This document shows positions 35,152-45,289 of a stretch of 64,000 nucleotides of DNA, one piece after another (within the stretch, counting starts at the first letter, position 1; the number at the start of each line of letters is the position of its first letter). Where the stretch lies: the NCBI GenBank assembly GCA_905221605.1, contig CAJNDS010000535.1, positions 435,888-499,887 of the forward strand, read 5' to 3'. Source of the DNA: Symbiodinium natans. Its lineage: Eukaryota; Sar; Dinophyceae; Suessiales; Symbiodiniaceae. Below the pieces are notes generated by a model. It did not search any database. It saw only the letters and a list, made by a program, of their open reading frames with translations, and was not told the DNA's origin. Made by a program: the position numbers and the translations under genes.

Positions 35152-38100
35152 ACCCTAAACCCTCAACCCTAACCCTAAACCCTAAACCCTAAACCCTCAA
35201 CCCTAACCCTAAACCCTCAAACCCCAAACCCGAAGAGCTGACCACTCCTACATTCGGAGCCCCCAGGCCCGATCACGGACTCAGAGTCCAGCTGAGCTTG
35301 TCGATACTTGAGTACCAACGTTCACCCCATACTTAGGGTTTAGGGTTTGGGTTTAGGGTTTGGGGTTTAGGGAACTATAATGCCTAAGAAACAGCAAAAT
35401 TCACGGTTTTTGCAGCGGTTCCAAGTTCAGCATAGCATAGGGTCTAGGGTTTAATGAATTCGGGGTTTAGGCGTTTCGGGGCTTCGGTTTAGGGGTTTAG
35501 TTTAGGGTACAATTAGGGCTTAGGGTTTAGGGTTTCACCGTTCTCAGCAACCTAGACCTTAACCATGAACTTCTCATGAACCTCAGGAGGCTCTGCTTTT
35601 AAACCCTATAGAACCATGGTGCCTAAGCCCCTCTATAAAGAGACCGTAAATCAACCCCCTTCAACCCCTTAAAACACCTGAAGCAAACACACTGCGGACC
35701 CTATGATAAGCCCTTGGGAGCCCCAGTGGTGCCCTTTACCCTTGTGTTGGTTCTGGGTCCTCTTATCAAGTAAGAAACCCATAAAAGGGTGCCCTTATTC
35801 TAATATGGTCACTGGGCTACTATAGGCGCCCTAAACCCTAAACCCTAAACCCTAAACCCTAAACCCTAAACCCTAAACCCTAAACCCTAAAAATGCAAAT
35901 TGAAAGGCTGATGACCTTCTTTGGCCTCTCGGCCTTGAGCCATTGTTGGCGTTTGGTGCTTTAGGGCTTCGATTGGTTTAGGGTTTAGGGGCTCAGGGTC
36001 CTCAACCCTAAGCGCTAAACGCTAAACCCTAGATTGTTTAGGGTACAGGGTGTAGGGTTTCAGGTTTTCGGCTAAATAGTGTTTCAGCCGCAGGCTTTCA
36101 GGGTGTGTGGTGTATTCTGGCTTCAGGCAAAGGGCCTTATCAGGCCTGTACACTACCGCGGTGCAGGGTTTAGGGTTTGGGTTTAGGAACTTAACCCCTA
36201 TAAACTCTAAACCCTAAACTTTTGGCGCTAAACCCTAAACCCTGGCCCTAACCCCTAAACTGCAAGCTCTAAACCCTAACCCCTAGCCCTAAGCCCTCAT
36301 GACAAAAGCGCCGTAGACCGGGGACCGAAGGGGGTTATAGGGGTTCTGGGGTTTAGGTTTTGGGGAGTTTGGGGTTTAGGGTTTAGGGTTCAGGGTCTGG
36401 GGCTGAGGGTTTAGGGTTAGAGGGTTCAGGGGTTGAGGGTTTGGGGTCAGGGCTACAGGGTTAAGAGTTTGGGGGTAAGTGTGTAGGGGAGTTTGGGATT
36501 TCGGGCTTCGGTGGGGTGAGGGTTTAGGGTGTACTGTAGGGAGCAGGGCCCTAAACCCTAAACTCTAAACCCTAAGCCCTAACACAGGGCGCCTGAGATG
36601 TTATGGAGTCTCTGAGGACCCTTCAGGGACTCTAGTTCAGAGACCTCAATGGATTCTGGTCGGGTTGTGCTTCTAATCTCTAAACCCTAAACCCGAAGCC
36701 TCAATCACCCGAAATCCTAAACCCTAAGCCCTAAACCCTAGACCCTAGACTACTAGACCCCCTAAACCCTAAACCCTAAGCCCTAGACCCTAAACCGCAA
36801 CCGCAAGCCCCAGACACCTCCCTGAGACCCAAGAAGGGCCCCAGGAGCCCTTCGGGGAGCCAACTTCCAGAGGCCAGCTCCAATGGTTATTTGTTTGTGT
36901 TGTGGTTTAGGGTTTAGGGTTTAGGGTTTAGGGTTTAGGGTTTAGGGATTAGGGACTAGGGTTTAGTGTTCAGGGTCTAGGGCTGAAGTGTCGTCTTTTG
37001 AGGTATGTTTTTTTTGTTCTCCCTCGCCGCGGCTTCGCGGTGTGCATTTTGAATTGAGGCCGGAAAGTGGCTCGTTGTTTGTCCTTGGTTTTGGGGACTC
37101 TTACCTGGGGTTCGGGTTCAGCGCTTAGGGCTGAGGTTTTGGGTTTTAGGGTTTGGGGTTTTGGGCTTTGGGCTTGGGTTTACACAGAGTTTTGGGGCGA
37201 GTTGGGCTTGGGCTTCAGGGTGAGGGGTTTAGGGTTTAGGGTTTAGGGTTTAGGGTTCCACCCAAATTTTGGCCGCAGGGCTTAGGGTTTGGAATTCAGG
37301 GTCGGCGCGCTGGCGAGCTGAGGGACGAAGGTCTTCAGCCTCTGGTGCGGGCTCCCTCAGCCCCTGAACCCTAAGCCCTAAACCGACCCTAAACCCTAAA
37401 CCCTAAACCCTATACCCTAAACCCTAAAGCCTAAACAATAAACCCTAAACCCTAAACCCTAAACCCTAAACTCAAACTGTATATGCCAGCTGAGCCTAAG
37501 CCGGGGCGCTCTGCTCTTCTACACTGGAGCCCCTTGATCGCTCCGCAGCCATCACGCTTCAACCCCTAAACTCCCCGAACTCCCTGAACTTTCAAAAAAC
37601 CCTAAACTCCCCAAGCTCCCTGAACCCTATAAACCCTAACTATCCTAAACTCTCCAAACCCTAAAACCCCAAAGGCCCTTAAAGCCCTGAACTCCATAAA
37701 CGTTGTATATAGACCCGAAACTCCCTAACCTCCCTCCAAACTCCCTAAACTCCCTAAACTCCCCAAGCAGCCTTTATGCCCTGAACTCGAAACCCTAAGC
37801 CCTAGACCCTAAACCCTAAACCCTAAACCCTCAACCCTAAACCCTAAACCCTAAACTTACGCCCCAGCTGTTTTTGGGAGGCCGGGCATTCTCGGCAACT
37901 TCATCGGATACTGGGCCCAGACCTCAGCTCAACCCTAAACCCTAAACCCTAAACCCAAATTAACCCAAAACCCTAAACCCTAAACCCTAAACCCTCTGCA
38001 TGGTTTTTGGGGTGTTCAGGATATCTATGGTCCCGGTAATAGTTAGGGAAATTAGGGTTTTGGGTGGTTTTTTTAGGGTAGTTAGGGTATTTAGGGTTTA

Positions 38101-41100
38101 GGGTTTCGGGCCTTTAGGGTTTAGGGTTTATGGTATTAGGGTTTTTTTGGGTTTCGGATTCAGGGTTTAGCGTCATTTAGGGTGTTCAGGTTTTTTGGGG
38201 CGTTCAGGCGTTCAGGGTTTCTGGTTTAGGGTTCAGGTTGTTCAGGGCGTTTATGGTATCTAGGGTGGTTCAGGGCATTTCTTAGGGTTTTGTTTTCGGG
38301 GGGGTTTCGGGGTTAGGGAGGATTTTGGAATCTAGGGCCTTGGGGATAAAGTAAGGGACCCAAAGCCCTAAACCCTAAACCCTTAAACCCTAAACCCTAG
38401 TCAGGGTAAGGTGAGAGCATATTCAAGGGGTTTTCTCTCGACCTCCATGGTTGCATCTTTGGCTTACCCTAAACCCCAAACCCTAAACCCTGAAAGTTGT
38501 GGAGATACACGGCGAGTACACAGAATTGGGCGGGTGTCGAGGCAATGCCCCAAACCCTAAGCCCAAACCCCAAACCCCCAAACCTAAACCCTATAGAGCC
38601 CTAAGCCCCACTTCTCTTCGAAAGCAGAGGAAAAAATTGAATGCACAAGTCCAAACTGAGGTTCTGGGCATCCGCGAGCCCTCCAAAACCGCCTAAACCT
38701 CCAAGACCCCAAACCCTAAACCCCAAACCCCAAACCCTGGATCAGGAGGAAGCGCTACAGGGGCTGAGGCATCTCGGGTACGAAGTTCGCTCGGTGAAGG
38801 TGTGCCCATCCAACATGGGCATACCGATGACACGCCATCGGGTCCATTACCAGAGCATGCACATTGAGCCTTAGGGTTTAGGGTTTAGGGTTTAGGGTTT
38901 AGGGTTTAGGGTTTAGGGTTTAGGGTTTAGGGTTTAGGGACGGCCGGCCCAAGACCAGCGCCTGCGTGGACACCTTACCTGCAGAACTAAGAGGTGCTTG
39001 ACAACGTGACGTTAAGCTCGTTGTCAATGCAAGTAAACCCTAAACCCTAAACCCTAAACCCTAAATCCTAAATCCTAAACCCTAAACCCTAAAGCCTAAA
39101 GCCTAAAGCGGCCGATGCGGATGATGAGTACATGGCCAGATTCGGAGTAGGTTGGGAGAAGCCTTTCGGGCACAACCTGAAGGGGTTCGGGTTCGGGCCC
39201 CCCTAAAATGAGCACCAAACCCGCCAAGTCCTAGACCCTGAGCCCGAAACCCTAAACCCAGCAGTTTATGGTTTGGGGTTTAGGGTTTAGGGTTTCGGGT
39301 TTAGGGCTAGTGTGTAGGGAACCCTTAAAGTCTAGACCTTACCGACAGCACAACGCCGCAAGCAGCGCACCGGGGTTTGTCGGGAGCAGTGCTGGAGAGC
39401 ACCACGAAGTCTTAGCACCAAAAACCCTGAACCCTAAACCCTAAACCGTAAATCCTAAACCCTAAGAATGGCAATATGAATATGGAGAGTAACAAACGCA
39501 ACTGACAAATAAGCACCGTCTTTATCATAAGGACAAAAATCAGAATTAATGGCAAAAGCAGTATGCACTCCCTACCGCTTGTCTTCTGTTTATATTTCTA
39601 TCGTTCCACATGGTGGTTGAGGATTTAGGGGGTCCACGTTTAGGGTTTCGGTGTGGGTTACAATTTCGGCCCTTAATTCAAAACCCCTAAACCCCAAGCC
39701 CTAAACCCTATAAACCCCAAACCCTAACAAATCCCAAGCCCTAAACCCAAAACCCCAAAACCTAACCCCCAAACCCTAAACCCCAAACCCCAAGCCCTAA
39801 ACCCTAAACCCCAAACCAGGTGGTGGGATTGCCGCTAGGGGCCCTCCTGGGCTGCGTCTGGCACTGGCCGAGCCCATTACTGGGCGTTTGGTTCGGGCTT
39901 CTCGGCACTGTTTTAACTGAACCCCAGATGGGTTTTGCGTTTAGGGTTTAGGGTTTATTTAGGGTTTAGGGTTTAGGGTTTAGGGTTTAGGGTTTCGCAC
40001 CCCTGGGGATTTGGGTTATGAACCCTTAGGGTGAGTTTAGGGGTTAGTGTTTAGGGCCCTCGCACCCTTGGGGATTTGGGATTATTTGTACAAGGCTGAG
40101 CCCTTAACTATCGGGTTTAGGGTTCAAAGTTTAGGGCTTCATAGGGTGTAGGGATAAGGCCTTGTAGGGTTTAGGGTTTAGGGGGGTTAGGGGTTGGGGT
40201 ATCCCTAAACCCTAAACCCTAAACCCCAAACCCTCCAAAGCACCAAAGAGCACCCAGGAATGTGGCTGCACTTTTTATCGCCGCCAGCTGGGTGCTCACT
40301 GCGGTGCCGGGAAGCCCAGGCAGTGTCATTTGTTTTGGGGCTGTAGGGCTTTGGGATGAAGGTTTAGGGTTTAGGGTTTAGGGTTTAAGGTTTAGGGTTT
40401 TATCTATTTAGGGCTCAGGCATTAGGGCTTAGGGGTTAGGGCTTGGGGCAGTGTAGTGGCCAAGGCCCTTGCAATGGTCGGGCGGATTGACACACAGCAT
40501 CCCTAAAGGCGCGAAGGGTCCAATTACCTTCGCTGCCTGGAGGTCCATCGACGCGAAAGCGGTTCAACGCGTGTTCAGGCCAGGTCTGTTGCGTGTCCTG
40601 TCCGACGCAAGGCCCTTTGACCAGTTCGGAGGGATCCCTGGTAAACCGCGAAGGCGACCCACTCTAGTGGCGGCGTATTACACGTGAGATACTCAGAAGG
40701 CCCTCGACTGAGGAGCACTGGCTGCATCAACGTGCCTCACTCCTTTAGGGCTTAGGGCTTAGGGCGTAGGGCTTTGTGAGTCTGAGGTTTAGGATTTATG
40801 GGGAGGCCCTGTGTGCTACTTCTACCCTAAACCCGAAACCCCAGATTAAGCCCCATGAGTAACCCAATTATTAGGGCCCTTGAAGAATAAGGATTTGCAC
40901 AGAGCAACTTTTCAAGCCGGTGAGAACGTTTCGCTCAGACTGAAACACCTAGACCATAAACCCAAACCCCAAACCCCAAACCCCAAACCCCAAACCCTAA
41001 ACCCTAAACCCCAAACCCCAAACCCCAAACCCTAAACCCTATACCCTAAACCCTAAACCCCAAACCCTAAACCCCAAACCCCCAAACCCTAAACCCTAAA

Positions 41101-42918
41101 CCCCAAACCCTATAAACCCGAAACCCCAAAACCCAAAAACCCTACACCCTAAACCCCAAACCCCAAACCCCAAACACAAAACCCCGAACCCTAAACCCTA
41201 GCCCCAAACCCTAAACCCTAAACCCTAAACCCCAAACCCCAAACCCTAAACCCCAAACCCTAAACCCCAAACCCTAAACCCTATGCCCCAAACCCTAAAC
41301 CGTAAACCCTAACCCCAAACCCCAAAACCCTAAACCCAAACCCCAAACCCCCAAACCCTAACCCCAAACCCCAAACCCAAAACCCCAAACCCCAATCCCC
41401 AAACCCTAAACCCCAAACCCTAAACCCCAAACCCCAAACCCCAAAAACCTAAACCCTAAACCCTAAACCCCAAACCCTAAACCCTAAACCCTAAACCCCA
41501 AACCCCAAACCCCAAACCCCAAACCCCAAACCCTAAACCCTAAACCCTAAACCCTAAACCCTCCCAGGTTCTGCCGCATCGACTGGCTGACCGTGGAGCG
41601 GGTGGACAACATCGCCGGGCGCCTCCTCGAGTCGGGGCCTTGGAGGGTTTAGGGTTTAGGGCTTAGGGTTTAGGGTTTAGGGTTTAGGGTTTAGGGCTTA
41701 GGGTTTAGGGTTTCGGGTTTAGGGTTTAGGGTTTCGGGTTTAGGGTTTAGGGTTTCGGGTTTAGGGTTTAGGGCTTATGCTGAAAGGTTTGGGATTTAGG
41801 GTTTGGGGTTTAGGATTAAGGGTTTGGGACTTAGGGTTTCGGGTTTAGGGTTTCAGCAGTGGGGTTTAGGTTTTTTTGGGGCTTAGGGTTTGGATTGCTG
41901 CAGGCTTCTTTAAGGGTTTAGAGTTTGGGGTTTGTTCTTTTTTGAGTTTAGGGCTTCGGGTTTAAGTTTTAGGGTTGCGGGTTTAGGGTTTGAGGTTTCG
42001 GGTTTAGGTTTAGGGTTTAGGGCTTAGGGAGGGCTTGGATTGCTGCGGGTTTCTTTAAGGGTTTTGGGTTGCGGGTTTAGGGTTTCGGGTTTAGGGTTTC
42101 GGGTGTGGGGTTTAGGTTTAGGGTTTAGAGTTTAGGGTTTCGGGTTTAGGTTTCAGGGCTTGGGTTTTTTGGTGTTTAGGGTTTGGGGTTTAAGGTTTTG
42201 GGTTTTTGGGGTTTTGGCGCTTCGGGCTTAGCGTTTGTCATTTTGAGTTTCGGTTATGGGTATGTGATTTAGGGTTCGGGTTTGTTGTTTAGGGTTTAAG
42301 GTTGACGATTTGGGGTTTAGGGCTGAGGGTTTGGTTTAGGGTATGGTGGTTTTTGGGCCTAGGGCCTATAGGGCCATTATAGGGCTTCAAGGCGGAAGTT
42401 ATCTCACGCCCCAAGCCCCAGCCCCGAGAATCACACCCACAAGGCCGGAAGCATGACAGCCCCTAAACCCTGAGCCGTAAACCCTAACCCCGACATCCGA
42501 CACCCTAAACCCTAAACCCTAAAACCTAAACCCTAAATTCTTAACCCTAAATTCTTAACCCTAAACCCTTAACCCTAAACCCTAAACTGCTTTGCAGGAG
42601 TCTGTCAAGTTTTCCCGAGCGTTATGCAGTTCCCTGGGGATGTCGTCAAAGTTTAACGGCATCAGCGCATGTCTTCCAGAGATCTCCATCCTTGCATTTG
42701 AACATACTGGACCCACTCCAGGAATCTTGAGCTTGCGCATGCCGGAAGAAAAGCGACGCGAATTTGAAGGAGAAATAGCCTTCGGCTTGGGGGCAGGGTC
42801 GAGACCTTCAGCACTGATAAGCAGAGGACAGCGGGACACTTCGACATCGGAAGTCGCAGTCGGCTATGCTGCGCAAGCAGCTATGCTCACTGACCAAAAA
42901 CGAAAGCGACTTCAATGA
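15754..42918 (+). CDS. MATE-family (multidrug and toxin extrusion) transporter, about 25 exons
   Basis: MATE proteins are 12-helix antiporters that export organic compounds using H+ or Na+. Exons with agreed phase: 15754-15795 (start), 16772-16854 (LLRLLLPLVGTQLL, helix 1), 18918-18976 (TFVGHYDYKNRAHFDGA), 19388-19440 (GKMYSNITGLSLGVSD), 19799-19831 plus 20321-20405 (LATFCAQAYGAGR, the family QAYGA motif), 20586-20656 (CEPLLNALGQPPE), 21203-21237, 23277-23363, 23672-23724, 24706 to about 24780 (NLGYLGNALARALG), 26123-26161, 27015-27056, 27879-27929 plus 28504 to about 28575 (VVWSEWWAFEVLSLLVG), 30337-30366 plus 31884-31957 (CTLVGNALGAHDNAR), 33452-33520 plus 33989 to about 34042 (ARMFTEDEVVRHTLE), 37881-37914 plus 39820-39896 (NFIGYWVVGLPLGALL), 40258-40305, 41568-41628 (RIDWLTVERVDNIAG), 42598-42918 (stop TGA). 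The family blocks come in the right order. A few small exons are missing (near 25-26, 29-30 and 34.7-37 kb). Confidence 0.76.
15800..16035. repeat. TTTGGGG-rich variant array in MATE intron 1
   Basis: Mixed TTTAGGG, TTTGGGG and TTCAGGG units for over 200 bases, followed directly by a run of about 25 G. Confidence 0.85.
16515..16625. repeat. Dispersed repeat family F with inverted ends
   Basis: GTGTTTACGAAAACAGGGG at one end, TTTCGGAAACCTCC at the other. Related copies at 5155-5260, 8575-8690 and about 21005-21080. Ends are imperfectly inverted (GGTTTCCGAAA against TTTCGGAAACC). Confidence 0.55.
16861..17025. repeat. TTTAGGG array in MATE intron 2
   Basis: About 22 units with TTGAGGG and TTCAGGG variants, starting within a few bases of the exon end at 16854. 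Confidence 0.85.
17502..17545. repeat. Copy 2 of the duplicated 44-bp segment
   Basis: Near-identical to 13277-13320; sequence on both sides differs apart from the telomere units. It lies in the MATE gene between exons 2 and 3. Confidence 0.8.
22275..22510. repeat. Eight-base variant array (TTTAGGGC)
   Basis: About 27 nearly identical TTTAGGGC units follow four normal TTTAGGG units. The change from 7 to 8 bases is abrupt and the units are homogeneous, which suggests recent local expansion. Confidence 0.9.
24285..24430. repeat. Dispersed repeat family H
   Basis: Core CAGGTTCTGATGCGTGGGCC and end AAGGGACCATGTAACTTCCC. Related copies at about 20045-20160, 29130-29225, 18575-18700 and 25195-25310; in the last two, parts are inverted. 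No ORF. Probably another introner-like family inside the MATE-gene introns. Confidence 0.6.
25075..25197. repeat. CCCTAAA array
   Basis: About 17 units with one CCGTAAA, in a MATE-gene intron, next to a family H repeat. Confidence 0.88.
27700..27846. repeat. Alternating CCCTAAA/CCCCAAA array
   Basis: Units alternate between CCCTAAACCCC and CCCTAAA, giving a 14-bp higher-order period. Ends 32 bases before the WWAFE exon at 27879. Confidence 0.85.
27958..28110. repeat. TTTAGGG array
   Basis: About 20 units ending in four TTTCGGG variants; it follows the WWAFE exon, so that exon is bracketed by arrays of opposite orientation. Confidence 0.88.
30608..30722 (+). repeat. Introner family D copy inside a MATE-gene intron
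   Basis: CTGCCCAGTAGTACCCTTAT start, AAAAGGGCACCCTTTTT middle, GGTTACTGGGCAACC end: same order as the intron at 62141-62256. Other decayed copies lie at about 7450-7555, 32915-33012, 35717-35830 and 51665-51780. Confidence 0.7.
30984..31264 (+). CDS. Long Lys/Ser-rich open exon, product unknown
   Basis: An open frame of about 94 codons without ATG runs from ASGSSCGKKKTKKKK through a GAA microsatellite to QLAK and then meets a strong donor, GTGAGT at 31265. It contains KPKYSRQTRSRKSLLSHG and similar basic stretches. Another frame also stays open for over 50 codons and is Gln-rich (QQRAQVLSETQVQQADK), so the frame is not certain. It lies inside a MATE-gene intron; it may be an alternative exon, a nested gene or non-coding. 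Confidence 0.33.
31005..31062. repeat. AAG microsatellite
   Basis: Two AAG runs separated by AATATTACTAGG inside the long open exon 30984-31264; coding for polylysine in the preferred frame. Confidence 0.85.
31384..31551 (+). CDS. Small ORF inside MATE-gene intron
   Basis: ATG at 31384 opens a frame of about 55 codons: MSEGESSLEVVLRLLLLS, then SPVTTAAATGTGIQHQG, ending in telomere-derived sequence near 31551. It has the codon look of real exons, but no homology is recognised. It could be an exon of a nested gene or chance. Confidence 0.22.
   Translation: MSEGESSLEVVLRLLLLSPLSPVTTAAATGTGIQHQGRSIGMAATVVPKVLSPKA
31940..32255 (+). repeat. Tandem repeat of an exon-intron boundary, about 3.3 copies of 95-102 bp
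   Basis: TTCCTGTTCAGCTTAGCAGC recurs at 31940, 32036, 32131 and (changed at one base) 32233. The first copy is the end of a MATE exon (LFSLA) with its donor; the rest of each unit is family D-like intron sequence with GTTTAGGG and GGTTCCCTTTATG. Confidence 0.85.
34991..35230. repeat. CCCTCAA/CCCTTAA variant array
   Basis: About 33 units, mostly CCCTCAA, with a block of four CCCTTAA and a return to CCCTAAA at the right edge. Segmental homogenisation of variants is visible. Confidence 0.88.
35826..35888. repeat. CCCTAAA array
   Basis: Eight perfect units following a family D copy in a MATE intron. Confidence 0.88.
38742..38871 (+). CDS. Possible exon, unknown product
   Basis: QEEALQGLRHLGYEVRSVKV followed by CPSNMGIPMTRHRVHYQS, open up to the TAG at 38872 that is part of the next array. 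Acidic, mixed composition and unlike the MATE family; perhaps a nested or alternative exon inside the MATE gene. Confidence 0.3.
38872..38940. repeat. TTTAGGG array
   Basis: Nine to ten perfect units after a stretch with an open frame (QEEALQGLRHLGYEVRSVKV, 38742-38871) that may be an exon. Confidence 0.88.
40960..41562. repeat. 600-bp mixed CCCTAAA/CCCCAAA array
   Basis: The longest array of the window, about 85 units, with runs of CCCCAAA, single-base slips and CCCTATA variants. It forms nearly the whole MATE intron tail between exons 40258-40305 and 41568-41628 and ends 5 bases before the 3' splice site CCCAG. Confidence 0.9.
41645..42360. repeat. Degenerate TTTAGGG/TTTCGGG region in the last MATE intron
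   Basis: About 700 bases of diverged telomere-like units (TTTCGGG, TTTAAGG, TTTGGGG), opposite in orientation to the array at 40960-41562, with an internal duplication (GGATTGCTGC...TTCTTTAAGGG at about 41890 and 42037). Confidence 0.8.
42598..42918 (+). CDS. Terminal exon of the MATE gene (C-terminal extension)
   Basis: Begins after the 3' splice site TTTGCAG with GAGTC; the preceding exon (to 41628) is followed by the same GAGTC, so joining gives LLESVKFSR in frame. The exon codes 106 residues after the last membrane segment, including SKFNGISACLPEIS, GPTPGILSLRMPEEKRR and ALISRGQRDTSTSEVAVG, and stops at TGA 42916-42918. It is soluble, polar and far longer than the usual MATE tail, so it is probably a cytoplasmic regulatory extension. 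It is the longest exon of the gene. A separate downstream gene is less likely because frame and duplication both fit. Confidence 0.62.
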   Translation, partial: ESVKFSRALCSSLGMSSKFNGISACLPEISILAFEHTGPTPGILSLRMPEEKRREFEGEIAFGLGAGSRPSALISRGQRDTSTSEVAVGYAAQAAMLTDQKRKRLQ

Positions 42919-43544
42919 AAGCAGTGGGCCCTCACGTTTGCAGTTCTCATCGCCAGTTCTCTCTGTATAGGATGGTCTTTTGGTTGGTCTTTTTTCATCA
43001 TGGGCTTTAGGGTACGCCCTTCTGTACCCGAGGCGCGACCTTCCTTCTTCTAAGAACCCCCAACAGAGGAACCCCTACTTTCTGAAATTCCTAAAGAACT
43101 GACCATAAGAGCCTGTCAGGAAATACTCCCTGGGGCTGTGTTTGCAACAGCTTGCAAGAAGCAACCCTGAGCAGCTCCCCAGCATATCACCGTCACCCCG
43201 CCCTCCCCCCTCCTTGCCTCAACAAGAAAAATTAAAACTACTATTTGCTTAAGAACTCCAAAAGAATAAGAAATAAGAACCCCCATATTACCCTTAATGA
43301 GGAGGAATATATGTTTAGTTTTTCGGTTTTCTTAAAGCAAATAGTAGAAAAGCATACCTTTTAGCTGTCGGCATCGTTTTGGCTGCGAGTGAGTTTGATC
43401 TTAGAGTGAGGAGAGAGACCCCAAACCCTAAACCTGAAATCAACCCTAAATAGACCAACAACCACTATACCTTAAACCTTGAATAATCCATATAATGCTT
43501 AACATATCCCCAAAAGTCGGTGTCGTCAGGCGGGTTTTTTCTCA
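42919..43544. other. Downstream/intergenic sequence without clear genes
   Basis: About 600 bases after the MATE stop codon with almost no telomere units, mixed composition and one near-inverted pair (AAGAAAAATTAAAACTACTA region at 43224 and TAGTAGAAAAGCATACC region at 43341). No open frame of interest. Confidence 0.5.
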
Positions 43545-43676
43545 GGTCTTGTGGCCGGAAATCTGGGTTCTCTCTGCGGTCTTGCGGCCGGAAATCTGGG
43601 TTCTGTCTGCGGTCTTGTGGCCGGAAATCTGGGTTCTGTCTGCGGTCTTGTGGCCGGAAATCTGGGTTCTGTCTAA
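43545..43676. repeat. Four tandem copies of a 33-bp unit
   Basis: Unit starts GGTCTTGTGGCCGGAAATCT and ends GGGTTCTGTCTGC; copies differ at one or two positions. Because 33 is a multiple of three, frames stay open on both strands (for example QNPDFRPQDRR), so these frames are not evidence of a gene. Confidence 0.92.
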
Positions 43677-43929
43677 GTAGAATCTTGGATCTATTCATCT
43701 GAAATCTGGGATTTGTCTGCGGTTTATTACATTAAAAATTTGGTTCAGATCGCTGAAAACCGGGATCCGCCCTGCAAGTTTCGGGGCTTGACCTTGTCAT
43801 GAATCCTGAGAAATCTTGGACTTGCTCCTAGAAATATTGGGCTTACTCAAGCCTCGTGAAGATTGTTATCTGTTTCCTGTTTTGTTCTCGATGGAGGCCA
43901 GTCTGGCGGACAAAACTGCTTGACTTAAC

Positions 43930-44345
43930 GATGCTACTCGCATCCCCCTGCAGCCCCCTCCAGCTTCTCCAGCCCCTCCAGCCCCTCCAGCCTCCAGCCC
44001 CTCTAGCCCTCCAGCCCCGCGCCTCCAAGCCCCTCCCCCACTCCCCCCCACTCCCCCACTCCCCCCCACCGCCAGCCAGCAGCCCCCAGCCCCAGGGCCC
44101 CAGGCCCCAAAGCCCCCAGGCCCCAGGCCCCAGGCCCCAGGCCCCAGGCCCCAGCCCCAGCCCCCAGCCCCAGCCCCAGCCCACAGCCCCAGCCCCAGCC
44201 CCGCCCCAGCCCCAGCCCCGCCCAGCCCAGCCTCAGCCCCAGCCCCAGCCCCAGCCCCAGCCTCCACCGCCTGCCCCAACCTCCCCCCACCCGCAGCCCC
44301 ACAGCCCCACTCCCAGCCCCAGCCCCCCAGCCCCAGCCCCCACCG
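43930..44345. repeat. C-rich low-complexity tract
   Basis: CCAGCCCC, CCAGGCCC and CCCCACTCC units for about 400 bases on the + strand. Pro-rich and Gly-rich frames here are compositional. Confidence 0.88.
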
Positions 44346-44354
44346 AACCCGCAC

Positions 44355-44515
44355 CAGGACGCGGTCGGAACCGGTCGGTAACCGGTCGGTAACCGGTCGG
44401 AACTGGTCGGAACCTCAAAATTGCCTGTTTTTGGGCTCCCGACCGGGTATTGACCGGGACCGACCGAGTACCGACCGGGTGCTGACCAGGTACCGAGCGG
44501 GTATTGACCTGTCTG
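44355..44515. repeat. Diverged CCGGTCGG/ACCGACCGGG repeat
   Basis: About fifteen degenerate copies of GGTCGGTAACC and GACCGGGTATT type. Left part GGTCGG, right part CCGACC, so the two halves are roughly inverted. Confidence 0.75.
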
Positions 44516-44562
44516 TTGGGTGGGCCCCCCCCAACCCGCACCGCTAAAACGGGGGGCTGGCT

Positions 44563-44752
44563 TGGGGCTGGGGCTGGGGCTGGGGCTGGGGCTGGGGCTG
44601 GGGCTGGGGCTGGGGCTGGGGCTGGGGCTGGGGGGGCTGGGGCTGGGGCTGGGGCTGGGGCTGGGGCTGGGGCTGGGGCTGGGGCTGGGGCTGGGGCTGG
44701 GGCTGGGGCTGGGGCTGGGGCTGGGGCTGGGGCTGGGGCTGGGGCTGGGGCG
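44563..44752. repeat. GGGGCT hexamer array
   Basis: About 31 units, broken once near 44632. A G-quadruplex-prone hexamer; adjoining G tracts extend to 44880. Gly/Ala, Gly/Leu and Pro/Gln frames here are artefacts. Confidence 0.93.
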
Positions 44753-44944
44753 GAGGGGGTGGGTGGGGGTGGGGGGGTGGGGGCGGAGGGGGGGGGGGGG
44801 GGGGTGGGGAGGGGTGGGTCGGGCGTCGGGCTGTCGGCCCGTGCTGCGATGGGGGGGGTGGGTTTGGGGGGGGCGGGGGGGTGGGCAAGGGGCCCATGTT
44901 TTCGTGTCAGAAACTAGTCAAGTTTTTCTTTTCGTGGTGTTTGG

Positions 44945-45133
44945 TTGCCACTTACAACTTACAACCTAGGCATGGGCGCGCGCGCCAGGATCTTTCACGA
45001 AGAGACACCGCCTGTATATGTTTCGGAAAAGTTGAGGAGGGTGTTTTCAATCCTACGGCGCATGGATCTTGCTTCAGGGGCACTGCGTTCTTCCATGATT
45101 TTTTTCAACTCCGATGAAAACTTCTACCCGTGA
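44945..45133 (+). CDS. Possible gene fragment, unknown product
   Basis: The reading frame ending TGA at 45133 contains ARIFHEETPPVYVSEKLRRV and SILRRMDLASGALRSS, with normal amino-acid composition and no repeat content, unlike its flanks (a GGGGCT array upstream, 118-bp tandem repeats downstream). No splice partner was found. It could be the last exon of a gene, or a decayed copy. Confidence 0.3.
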   Translation: MPLTTYNLGMGARARIFHEETPPVYVSEKLRRVFSILRRMDLASGALRSSMIFFNSDENFYP

Positions 45134-45289
45134 CCGACGCTTCATGGACGTGTCCAGAAGTTTTTGTCGCTCTAGAAGGAGCTAGGCTACACCTGGTTGC
45201 ACAATAGCGCGACCCACAATTTCTTGTATATGACACTGACTTCCTCAGCGCCAGCCGAGGCCATGTTTCTTACGACCAATCCCGACTTA

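Noticed and set aside
43465-43702. ORFs on both strands over the 33-bp repeats, and a possible CRISPR array
   Set aside because: The period is a multiple of three, so all frames stay open; units abut directly without spacers.
43843-44969. Several long Gly/Leu, Gly/Ala and Pro/Gln ORFs
   Set aside because: They are readings of the C-rich tract and GGGGCT hexamers in every frame.
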